From positions 2,666,001-2,730,000 of the forward strand of contig NZ_CAWLFA010000001.1 of NCBI RefSeq assembly GCF_963860125.1: 64,000 nt of DNA, written 5' to 3'. This DNA comes from Picosynechococcus sp. PCC 7002. Lineage in GTDB: Bacteria > Cyanobacteriota > Cyanobacteriia > Cyanobacteriales > MRBY01. Under the pieces are notes generated by a model, which did no database searches, was not told the origin of the DNA, and saw only the letters and a program-made list of their open reading frames with translations. A program made the translations under genes and the position numbers. Shown in pieces: positions 45,031 through 52,480 of the stretch; position 1 is the first letter of the stretch; every line of letters begins with the position of its first letter.

Positions 45031-47004
45031 TTAAATGACGCGCTCGTTGCCGCCATCAAGGGGAATTTGGGCGGCGGTTGTTTTAGCGAATAGATCACTG
45101 CAAAGGATTACGGCACATTCAGCGACGTCCTGGCTAGTGATTTCCACCTGAAGGAGATTGTTTTTCTTGTAATCCTCAATGGTTAGGCCGTAGGCTTTGG
45201 CGCGTTTTTCGAGCACTTCGGGCGTCCAAATCCCTGTATCGAAGACGGCATTGGGATGGATGGTATTGATCCGAATCTCGTCTGAACCCCATTCGAGGGC
45301 GGCCACCCGTGCCAGTTGGTTGAGGGCCGCTTTGGAAACGGAATAGGCAGCGACGCCTTGACCTGGGGCAGCAACATTTTTCGAGCCAATGATCGCGACC
45401 CGCCCCCCTTTCGGTGCCAGTTTCAGGAAAGGATGACATTCCCGCAGCAGAACCAAATTGCTGTCGAGATTAATGTCGAGTACCTGTCGCCAGTGGTCGG
45501 TGGGGAGATTGGCGATCGCCTGGCTGGGGGGGAAAATCCCGGCGTTAAGAATTACCATGTCCAAACCACCAAAATATTGGACTGCTTGCTCTAAGGCGTT
45601 TTTAATTTGGGTTTCGTCCGTCAGGTCACAGGTCAGGCCAAGAAAATCAGGGCGATCGCATAAGGTTTCAATGGTGGGGTTAATATCCAGGGCCACCACC
45701 GCCGCCCCTCGCTTCAGGAGAGATTCAACGCAGGCTTTACCAATGCCAGAGGCGGCCCCTGTCACCAGGGCAATCTCGCCGGTAAATTCTGGTGGATTGC
45801 CCCCTTTTTTCAGTTTGGCCTGCTCTAGATCCCAATATTCCATATCAAAAATATCTTTTTGGGACAGGGCTTGGTAGCGACTGAGCCGTTCAGCACGGGT
45901 AATAATCTCGATGGTGTGGCGATAGATATCTGCGACAATGTTTGCGGCTTTGGCGGTTTGGCCGACGGTAATTAAACCCAATTCCGGATCGAGAATTACC
46001 CTGGGGGCCGGATCAAGCATGGTTTTGGGTTCCTTGGCTTCGGGCGCTTGGTTGGTGAAATAGGCTTTGTAAGCGGCGGCGAACCCTTGCACATCACGGC
46101 CAATCAGTGGCACAGGTTTGGTGCGGATTACATGGTCGGGGGTGGCGGGATTTTGTTGGGAAATGCGCCCTAAGTCTTCCCGCTGGGTAAAGTTCAAAAT
46201 TTCCGGGCGGCGATCGCCTTTGAGAATGACCGGGAAACCTGCCACCTGGGAAACGTCGTAACGGAGTTGGGCTAGGGTTTTCGCGATGGGAGTGTCACTG
46301 GTTTTTACAGAACGTTGGGGAATCTGCCAAGCCCCTTGCTGCTGGAGATAGGTTTCTGCTTCCTGGACAAGGGCAATCATCCGCTCGTAGGATTCTTTGG
46401 CCGTCGCCCCAAAGGAGAAAATCCCGTGGTTTAACAAAATCATCCCCTCGGTTTGGGCGTGGGCGGCGGCGGCAAATTTTTCGGCACAAAGGCGAGCGAG
46501 GTCAAACCCCGGCATGATATAGGGAATAATCACCAGGCGATCGCCATAAATTTCTTTGATTCGCTCCAGGCCCTCCGGTGTGTTGGTAATCGTCACAATT
46601 GCGTCGGCGTGGGTGTGATCGACATATTTGTAGGGCAAAATCGCGTGTAAAATCGTTTCCACCGAAGGGGTCGGGGCCGTGGCGACAGTCATTTGGGTCT
46701 TTAGTTCGTTGACCATCTGGGGGTCGCTTAGGCTTGGCAATTGAGCCAATTTCAGCAAATGATTCATCCGCACGGGGGCAAAACCCGCCGCCTCGATGGT
46801 CGCCAAGTCCCAGCCGCTTCCTTTGACATAGAGAATTTCTTCCGTTTCCCCGACGAGGTTCGTTTCCGTGACCTTGACAGAGGTATTACCACCGCCATGG
46901 AGTACCAAAGAGGGATCTCGCCCTAACAAACGCGATGTGTAAACCCGCAGGGCCAAATCCCCCTGGTAGGTGGCTGCTTCTTGATCGTTCCAAAGGCTTT
47001 TCAT
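45031..47004 (-). CDS. Bifunctional class II aldolase / short-chain dehydrogenase
   Basis: A 657-residue fusion. The first part (about 1-400) is a class II aldolase with zinc-ligand HTHAD in YVDHTHADAIVTI and the substrate loop LHGGGNTSVKV. The second part (about 420-657) is a short-chain dehydrogenase with TGAASGIGKACVESLLKRGA, active-site YSVSK and INTIHPNAV. The domain order matches the bacterial rhamnulose-1-phosphate aldolase/lactaldehyde dehydrogenase (RhaD-RhaE or YuxG) proteins. The physiological substrate here is unknown, since no rhamnose genes are nearby. It lies downstream of pdxH on the same strand with a 64-base gap. Confidence 0.9.
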   Translation of the reverse strand: MKSLWNDQEAATYQGDLALRVYTSRLLGRDPSLVLHGGGNTSVKVTETNLVGETEEILYVKGSGWDLATIEAAGFAPVRMNHLLKLAQLPSLSDPQMVNELKTQMTVATAPTPSVETILHAILPYKYVDHTHADAIVTITNTPEGLERIKEIYGDRLVIIPYIMPGFDLARLCAEKFAAAAHAQTEGMILLNHGIFSFGATAKESYERMIALVQEAETYLQQQGAWQIPQRSVKTSDTPIAKTLAQLRYDVSQVAGFPVILKGDRRPEILNFTQREDLGRISQQNPATPDHVIRTKPVPLIGRDVQGFAAAYKAYFTNQAPEAKEPKTMLDPAPRVILDPELGLITVGQTAKAANIVADIYRHTIEIITRAERLSRYQALSQKDIFDMEYWDLEQAKLKKGGNPPEFTGEIALVTGAASGIGKACVESLLKRGAAVVALDINPTIETLCDRPDFLGLTCDLTDETQIKNALEQAVQYFGGLDMVILNAGIFPPSQAIANLPTDHWRQVLDINLDSNLVLLRECHPFLKLAPKGGRVAIIGSKNVAAPGQGVAAYSVSKAALNQLARVAALEWGSDEIRINTIHPNAVFDTGIWTPEVLEKRAKAYGLTIEDYKKNNLLQVEITSQDVAECAVILCSDLFAKTTAAQIPLDGGNERVI

Positions 47005-47068
47005 GTACTGAGTTCCGCTAAATTACACAGTACAAATCTTAGGCCGCTTCGGGTGGCAAAGCTAAACT

Positions 47069-47716
47069 TTACGGCGCTAGGCGTTGCCGTTGCCAGGTGA
47101 GATCGCCTTGTAAGGTAAACACAAGCCGGTCATGGAGACGACTGGGACGTCCTTGCCAAAATTCAATTTTTTCGGGCTTCACCAAAAAGCCGCCCCAATG
47201 GTCTGGCCGGGGAATGTCTTTGTCGGCGTACTCGGCTTCGAGGTCTTTGAAACGTTGTTCGAGGACTTCCCGGTTGGCGATCGCCTGACTTTGAGCAGAG
47301 GCCCAGGCCCCAATTTGGGATTTCCGGGGGCGGCTGGCGAAATATTCATCGGAGCGTTCAGGAGGCAGTTTTTCGACGGTGCCTTCGATGCGCACTTGCC
47401 TTTCTAGGGGTTCCCACCAAAAGACCAAAGCCGCATATTGGGTTCCTGTTAGTTCCAAACCCTTTTGGCTGGCGTAGTTGGTAAAAAAAGTTAATCCAGC
47501 GTCACTAAAATCTTTTAGGAGCACAACCCGTGAACTCGGTTTCCCGTCAGGGCCGACGGAGCTAAGTACCATCGCATTGGGCTCACGAATTTCGTTGGTT
47601 TCCGTTGCCTGTTGGAACCAAGTGGCAAATTGCACCATGGGGTCATCGCTCACATCATCTTCATGGAGACCCGCTTTGGTGTAATTTTGGCGGAGATTGG
47701 CAACGTGCATAATCAT
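47069..47716 (-). CDS. pdxH: Pyridoxamine/pyridoxine 5'-phosphate oxidase
   Basis: FMN enzyme that forms pyridoxal 5'-phosphate. About 215 residues, with family motifs VANLRQNYTKAGL at the N-terminus, SSRVVLLKDFSDAGLTFFTNY, RQVRIEGTVEKLP, SRPRKSQIGAWAS and the terminal FWQGRPSRLHDRLVF followed by RLAP. The start may be the ATG at 47716 or at 47710. A GTG at 47728 is also in frame, and no clear ribosome-binding site distinguishes them. Confidence 0.94.
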   Translation of the reverse strand: MIMHVANLRQNYTKAGLHEDDVSDDPMVQFATWFQQATETNEIREPNAMVLSSVGPDGKPSSRVVLLKDFSDAGLTFFTNYASQKGLELTGTQYAALVFWWEPLERQVRIEGTVEKLPPERSDEYFASRPRKSQIGAWASAQSQAIANREVLEQRFKDLEAEYADKDIPRPDHWGGFLVKPEKIEFWQGRPSRLHDRLVFTLQGDLTWQRQRLAP

Positions 47717-47817
47717 CGGCGGCACCAACGAACTAACGGTAATGGACTCAAAGGACAGAACAAAAGTCGCTTTGTATTGTAGTGGAATTTTTTCCAGCGG
47801 GTGGTGCGCTCAAAAAA

Positions 47818-48075
47818 TTAACCACCACTGACAGGAGGAATCAGAACCACCTCATCGCCCTCCTGGAGCACTGTTTCCGGGGAGACAAATTCTAAATTCA
47901 CGCCAAAGCGGGTGACGGCCTGCCATTCTGCCAAACTGGGATGTTCACTGAGAATGCGCTGGAAAACGTCCATAACCGTACTGCCAGGGGCAACTTGCCA
48001 ATGTAAAACTTCGGTGCCGTAGGTTTCTTGGTAGATTGCGAAGAGCTTAATGGTGATTTGGAGCGGGGCAGACAT
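47818..48075 (-). CDS. moaD: Molybdopterin synthase sulphur-carrier subunit MoaD
   Basis: An 85-residue ubiquitin-like protein ending in PPVSGG. The terminal Gly-Gly is thiocarboxylated to deliver sulphur to molybdopterin precursor. The ITIKLFAIYQETYG beginning and the EGDEVVLIPP near the end fit MoaD. I start it at the ATG at 48075 (MSAPLQITIKLFA). The open frame extends to 48222 but that extension is not typical of the family. No MoaE or other molybdopterin genes are in the window. A ThiS-like role is less likely. Confidence 0.85.
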   Translation of the reverse strand: MSAPLQITIKLFAIYQETYGTEVLHWQVAPGSTVMDVFQRILSEHPSLAEWQAVTRFGVNLEFVSPETVLQEGDEVVLIPPVSGG

Positions 48076-48224
48076 TGAATGTTTTCGGGTGAGGGGGAGT
48101 TGTGATGACATTTTCAGAGGATCATAGCGGTGTTGTTGAGGTTTCGCCAAAGGAATCACGCTGACAGGATTTTTTTGGGGTATCCTTGGGTTAAATTTCG
48201 CCTCCTTCCAGATAACAACCATCG

Positions 48225-48782
48225 ATGAATCTCCTTGAGTGCTACAAAATTTTAGGGTTACGGGTTGATGCAGAGCTGGAAGCAGTAAAGGCGGCCTATC
48301 GTCGTTTAGCGCGGCAATGTCACCCGGATGTAAATCGTGGCGATCGCCAAGCGGAATACAAATTTATCCAAATTACCCAAGCCTACAAAGTCCTGGCAGA
48401 AATCCACCGTTCCCCGGACAAACAAACTTGGCTCCCATCCCCAGAACCACAGCAGCCCCCAGGGAGGGCGAGCCTTTCTCCTTTGGATCAGCGGCTGAAG
48501 TGGCAGAGCTACCAACGGCTCCAGGACTGCCTACAACAACAGCGCTATGCCAGGGCGATCGCCTTAATGGAAGGTCTAGCCCAGCGGCTCCCCCAGGATC
48601 TAGAGGTGCGCCAATGGCAAGGGATCACTTATCTCAGTTGGGGCCGCCATTTATTCCAACAGGGGCAACACCACAAAGCCCGCACCTATCTCCACAAAGC
48701 ACTCCTGGCTGACCCCCACAACCGCAAGCTACGCCAACGGGTAGAGGAACTATTACAGACAATTTTGATCCCTGCGATTTAA
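48225..48782 (+). CDS. DnaJ-domain protein with TPR-like C-terminus
   Basis: A 185-residue protein. Residues 1-65 form a J domain with CHPDVNRGD holding the HPD motif that stimulates DnaK ATPase, and the preceding LEAVKAAYRRLARQ helix. A proline-rich linker follows. The C-terminal half (about 90-185) has two TPR-like helical pairs (YARAIALMEGLAQRLPQD and HHKARTYLHKALLADPHNRK). It is probably a co-chaperone for DnaK. It overlaps a small membrane-protein frame at its 3' end. Confidence 0.88.
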   Translation: MNLLECYKILGLRVDAELEAVKAAYRRLARQCHPDVNRGDRQAEYKFIQITQAYKVLAEIHRSPDKQTWLPSPEPQQPPGRASLSPLDQRLKWQSYQRLQDCLQQQRYARAIALMEGLAQRLPQDLEVRQWQGITYLSWGRHLFQQGQHHKARTYLHKALLADPHNRKLRQRVEELLQTILIPAI

Positions 48783-48907
48783 TCGAGGCCGCAAAAAGTG
48801 TAGTAACCGCCGTCATTGCACCTTTTCTGGTGGGTGGGTGGCTGTTGGGGACTTGGACATATTTGACGAAAACTGCTGGCGATCGCTTAATGAGTACCAC
48901 AAAATAG
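48752..48907 (+). CDS. Possible small membrane protein overlapping the DnaJ gene end, non-standard start
   Basis: An open frame in a different frame from the DnaJ-like gene continues past its stop for 125 bases. It encodes IEAAKSVVTAVIAPFLVGGW, then LLGTWTYLTKTAGDRLMSTTK, one clear membrane helix with a charged tail. No ATG, GTG or TTG occurs before the helix. The best start is ATT at 48752, preceded by AGAGGA only three bases away, and translation could be coupled to DnaJ. The helix and a HIP1 site in the tail suggest a real gene, but the start is unproven. Confidence 0.4.
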   Translation: MTDNFDPCDLIEAAKSVVTAVIAPFLVGGWLLGTWTYLTKTAGDRLMSTTK

Positions 48908-49759
48908 GTTTAGCCTTGTTTTAAGACGAATCTTAACCCTGGATCGGCTCAGCCAAAGACATCTGCTGCCAAAGGCTGACAATTAAATTTTGTAATCCTG
49001 GGTGCGTCATCTGTCCAAAGGCAGATCGCTAGATAGACATCGTTAAGAAATGCAGATATGATGAAAGAACAGTAAAGAAAAACCATCTTTTTGTAATGAA
49101 AAAATAAAGTACATATACTTACTAGCAAAAGTAGCTCTTAAAAAAAGGAGATCGCCGCTAGAGCTTGTCGTTAACAAAAACATTTTTTCTGCGCTGTTAT
49201 CGGCCAGTTGTTGTTCCAACTGACCCAACAAGATTCAAAAAACCAAATAAGACAAAGTTTATTTTTTTAGAGAACTTCTTTAAAAGAAACTGACTTAGGT
49301 GTCTTTTTTTGATCAAGGAGATGCCCTCTTTGTGGTAAAAAAAATCAAAAGCAACCCATAGGTTGCTCGATTTTTGACGACGATTTTGTGTGCAAATACA
49401 AAATATTTAATCCATTTAACTTGATATTCGTAATATCAACTAGGCATTCTTGCCTGGTACTATTTTAACCGTAAAAATACCTAAAAACGCCCTTAAAACC
49501 ACTGTACTTAGGTGTGATTAATATCTTTAAAACATATAAATCAGTGAAAATAACTGCCTTTTCTTGTGTTTTTACCTGAAAACAATGGACTTTGTGAACT
49601 TTTGTATTTTTGTTTTTTTGCTATTAGGTTTTGGATTTCTTTTGGGTATGATTGGGAGTATAAAGCAAAAAGAAATTTGTCAAGCCAGACGATCACTGCC
49701 TCAAATTCAAAAATGCTTTACAGGTCAAAAGTTTTTTGTTTTAAAACTGAGGAAAAGCC
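48908..49759. other. Long AT-rich intergenic region before the pilus locus
   Basis: About 850 bases with no confident gene and no HIP1 site. A perfect hairpin at 49350-49367 is described separately. A short perfect repeat CAGTTG/CAACTG (49205-49222) has no T-run. Open frames on both strands here lack ribosome-binding sites or are AT-driven. The promoter of the pilin gene should lie in this region. Confidence 0.6.
49350..49376. terminator. Bidirectional hairpin in the intergenic region
   Basis: AGCAACC (49350-49356) pairs perfectly with GGTTGCT (49361-49367) across a CATA tetraloop. On the plus strand CGATTTTTG follows, and on the minus strand a TTTTGATTTTTTTT run follows, so it could stop transcription in either direction. 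No gene ends close by, so it may end an unrecognised short transcript. Confidence 0.5.
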
Positions 49760-49782
49760 ATGAAATCCCAGAACGTTTTTAG
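49585..49782 (+). CDS. Doubtful small hydrophobic ORF
   Basis: A 65-residue frame beginning MDFVNFCIFVFLLLGFGFLL that overlaps the start of the pilin gene by 23 bases in another frame. The N-terminal half is a plausible membrane helix and the rest is basic. No ribosome-binding site is evident and AT-rich DNA yields such frames by chance. Listed only because it lies directly before the pilin. Confidence 0.15.
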   Translation: MDFVNFCIFVFLLLGFGFLLGMIGSIKQKEICQARRSLPQIQKCFTGQKFFVLKLRKSHEIPERF

Positions 49783-50344
49783 CACCAAATCTGCCAAGCT
49801 TATTGTTGGTGGTACGATCTTTGTTTCGGCCATTACCGCTGCCAACTTCACAATGCTGTCAGCCTACGCAGTTGATGACACCGCTTCTTTTTCGGGTACG
49901 GTCGCTCCAGCTTGTGCACTCTCCAACGATGATGGTGCAGTAGCATTTGATGCCGGCGACAGAACTTATACAGCCACAGGTAGTGGCGTAGATGTCACTG
50001 AGCTTTCTGAAACTCAGTATGTTGATTTTGAATGTAATACCGACACTGCTACTGTTGCGATCGCTGCACCTGTTACTTCAAAACCAATGGCTCCTACAAA
50101 TGCAAGTGGCTTAGTTGCCACTCATGTTGCTAAATATGCGGTAGACGATACTGATACTCTTGTAAATCCAGATCCAACGTCTGGTACGATCATTAATGAG
50201 GCTACTGGCGTTGCTGGATTTTCTCAAGCAGTAAATGCAACTGGCTTATTTAGAGTGGGTGTTGAATCTAAATGGAGCGGAGCTAATGGAATGTTAGCCG
50301 GGGACTATTCTGCTGATATCACTGTAACAGTGACTCCTAACTAA
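49760..50344 (+). CDS. Major pilin subunit of a chaperone-usher-type fibre (SCPU-like)
   Basis: A 194-residue secreted protein with a signal peptide (SAKLIVGGTIFVSAITAAN, cleavage after AYA). The mature part starts with an extension AVDDTASFSGTVAP before the first cysteine, as expected for a donor strand. An Ig-like domain follows with a cysteine pair (APAC and DFEC) and a terminal beta strand YSADITVTVTPN. This pattern is that of archaic chaperone-usher (spore-coat-U/Csu-type) pilins. GAGGA lies seven bases before the ATG. Next downstream are a two-domain relative, a PapD-like chaperone and an usher. Confidence 0.72.
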   Translation: MKSQNVFSTKSAKLIVGGTIFVSAITAANFTMLSAYAVDDTASFSGTVAPACALSNDDGAVAFDAGDRTYTATGSGVDVTELSETQYVDFECNTDTATVAIAAPVTSKPMAPTNASGLVATHVAKYAVDDTDTLVNPDPTSGTIINEATGVAGFSQAVNATGLFRVGVESKWSGANGMLAGDYSADITVTVTPN

Positions 50345-50353
50345 TTCTCTATT

Positions 50354-50396
50354 GGAATCTCCCCCTCTATCCGGATTATTGGGGGAATTTCTTTTC
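50354..50396 (+). terminator. Partial terminator/attenuator between the two pilin genes
   Basis: TCCCCC (50360-50365) pairs with GGGGGA (50381-50386) around a 15-base loop, with some flanking A/T pairing, and the sequence TTTCTTTTC follows. It begins ten bases after the first pilin stop. A weak terminator here would let the major pilin be transcribed at higher levels than the tip, chaperone and usher genes. Confidence 0.5.
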
Positions 50397-50488
50397 ATTC
50401 TCAAATTATTTGTGCCTTTGCTCAATCTGTTCTCTTCGGCAGCTTCTAAAATATCAAGCAATAACGTCATCGGATCACACTTCAGGTA

Positions 50489-51508
50489 ATGAATTCTCAA
50501 GCCGTTCCATCTCCCAAGTGGTGGTTTCAGATCATCTTCCTCTCTCTGTTTTTGGGGGGACTCCAAACAAAGCAAGCCTCCGCCCAAACCCCAGGATGCT
50601 TTACGACGAATGTCCCCTCTTCCCCTCTCAGCTACGATGTCACCAGCACAACCCAAACCGAAAGCTACGCCGTGACATTTCGCTGTACCGATGATGGCAC
50701 GACCGGAGGAAGCAACCTCAGCAATGTTGATCTAGATGTGACGCTACTGCCGCTCACTGCACCAACCGCTGGCCCGGCTAATCTGGATCTCGGTTCTCCG
50801 AATGGTGTTACTCATACGATTTCGATTGGTTCGGGTGGTTCCTTTACGAATCTGGTCGATACTCAAACCACCGTAAATAACAGTGGCTCAACCAATTTAG
50901 TCGTGTCAACTGCTGGTGGTAAAGGCGAAAATCTCTTCCTCGATGGTACCGGAACGATCACGGTGAATATCCAATCCCGCTTTGCACTCCAGGGGAGCAC
51001 CTCCGAATTTGCCGCTGGCACCTACACCACCCAGTTTGAAGTTGATGTAACCCCAGTTGGTGGGGGCACCACTGCTGATGAAACTACCACAATCAGTAGT
51101 ACGGTCAGCCCCAGTTGCGTCCTCGATAATGTGATTCGCTTCCGGGAAACAGCCACCCCCTATATCAAAACAGGCAGTGAACCCAATGTTTCCCAGCTTC
51201 AAGCCAGCGATACAGCGAAGTTTGACTGTAATGCCACCACCGTCGATATCAACTTTAGTGCAGACAGCGCTACCTACACGCCGCCAACAGGGGGGGCAAC
51301 CAACCTGACCGCAACCCATCAATTCGCCTATGAACTCAATGGCAACGGCTTCAACAATTACAGTGGCCCAGAGCTTATTGAAAACCAAAATACAGATGAC
51401 AATGGTGATGCAACCTTAACGATTCGCTCCACCTGGACGCCGAATAGTGATCAACTGTTCGCTTCAGAATACAACGCCCAAACCACTGTCACCATTACGG
51501 CTAAATAA
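50489..51508 (+). CDS. Two-domain pilin, probable fibre tip/adhesin
   Basis: A 339-residue secreted protein. After the signal peptide (FQIIFLSLFLGGLQTKQASA) comes domain 1 (to about residue 190) with a cysteine pair GCF and FRC, then domain 2 with TISSTVSPSCVLDN and KFDC that aligns with the single domain of the pilin just upstream. Domain 1 begins at its cysteine with almost no N-terminal extension, so it has no donor strand to give; tip adhesins such as two-domain CsuE have this arrangement. No adhesive ligand can be predicted. It is followed by the chaperone gene after 96 bases. Confidence 0.68.
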   Translation: MNSQAVPSPKWWFQIIFLSLFLGGLQTKQASAQTPGCFTTNVPSSPLSYDVTSTTQTESYAVTFRCTDDGTTGGSNLSNVDLDVTLLPLTAPTAGPANLDLGSPNGVTHTISIGSGGSFTNLVDTQTTVNNSGSTNLVVSTAGGKGENLFLDGTGTITVNIQSRFALQGSTSEFAAGTYTTQFEVDVTPVGGGTTADETTTISSTVSPSCVLDNVIRFRETATPYIKTGSEPNVSQLQASDTAKFDCNATTVDINFSADSATYTPPTGGATNLTATHQFAYELNGNGFNNYSGPELIENQNTDDNGDATLTIRSTWTPNSDQLFASEYNAQTTVTITAK

Positions 51509-51604
51509 TACACACATAGGCAATTTGTAAGTAACCTTTCTCCGTAGATTGCTTCTAGGCCATCATCTTTATCTTTATCCATTACTTCTTTTCTTCCTTG
51601 TCCT

Positions 51605-52408
51605 ATGGCTTATTCTGTTGTGTCTTGGCGCAAAAACCTTAGCTGGGCGCTCTGTTCTTTGGCTTTACTTTTGCCACTCCCCCTCAACGCCCAGGTGCAA
51701 GTCTCTCCCATGGTGATCAAAACAGAAACCAGCCAGGGGATGGCGAATGGGGTGATCAGTCTAACAAACCAGGGAACCCAATCCCAGCGGGTACGCCTCT
51801 CGGCGGAATCTTTTACCTATACTCGAACTGGTTTTGCCACCGCAGAGTCCGATCCCTATGACCTCAGTCCTTATTTGATGTTTTCCCCTAGGGAGTTGGT
51901 TCTAGAACCCGGCCAAACGAGACGAGTGCGACTGATTACGCGAATGTTGCCTTCGACGGCAAATGGTGAATATCGGTCGGTGATCTTTGCTGAACCCCTG
52001 CGAGAACGAGATGAAGCGGGGGGCGGTTTGAGTATTCGGGCCCGTGTGGGGGTGACAGTTTACGTGAAACATGGCCAGGTCAATTTTGCCTTGACTCCCG
52101 TTGAGGCGAGCTACGATCCAACGAAACAAGAATTTCAACTTTTGGTGAGTAACCCCAGCAATGGTACGGTGCAATCAAAAGGCACCTGGACATTGTCACA
52201 AAATGATCAGCCTTTGCTCCAGGCAGATATTGATCAACGTACTGTAATTGCCGGAGGCGATCGCCTTTTCCCCCTAGAGCTGCCCCCAGACCGGACTAAC
52301 TTACCAGCGGGAACCTATCAAGTAGCAGGGCAGTTGCAATGGAGCGAATCTGGAGCAGTGACCACAACACCATTTTCCTTTGATGTCACGGTGCCTGCCG
52401 CACGGTAG
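51605..52408 (+). CDS. PapD-like periplasmic pilus chaperone
   Basis: A 267-residue protein with a signal peptide (LSWALCSLALLLPLPLNAQV). Two Ig-like domains follow. The first includes VQVSPMVIKTE, LTNQGTQSQRVRLSAESF, MFSPRELVLEPGQTRRVRLI and YRSVIFAEPL, the family pattern in which a basic residue anchors the pilin C-terminus. The second begins near VYVKHGQVNFALTPVE. Such chaperones donate a strand to pilins in the periplasm and pass them to the usher. Context with two pilins before and an usher after supports the call. Confidence 0.85.
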   Translation: MAYSVVSWRKNLSWALCSLALLLPLPLNAQVQVSPMVIKTETSQGMANGVISLTNQGTQSQRVRLSAESFTYTRTGFATAESDPYDLSPYLMFSPRELVLEPGQTRRVRLITRMLPSTANGEYRSVIFAEPLRERDEAGGGLSIRARVGVTVYVKHGQVNFALTPVEASYDPTKQEFQLLVSNPSNGTVQSKGTWTLSQNDQPLLQADIDQRTVIAGGDRLFPLELPPDRTNLPAGTYQVAGQLQWSESGAVTTTPFSFDVTVPAAR

Positions 52409-52480
52409 TTTGCCTTAACCCGACCCTCACCAATGGGAAAAATAAATTCAGCCAGATGACTTATTTTGTTGTAAGAAACT

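Noticed and set aside
49043..49231. 62-residue minus-strand frame in the AT-rich region
   Set aside because: Composition looks like translated non-coding DNA and no start signal is present.
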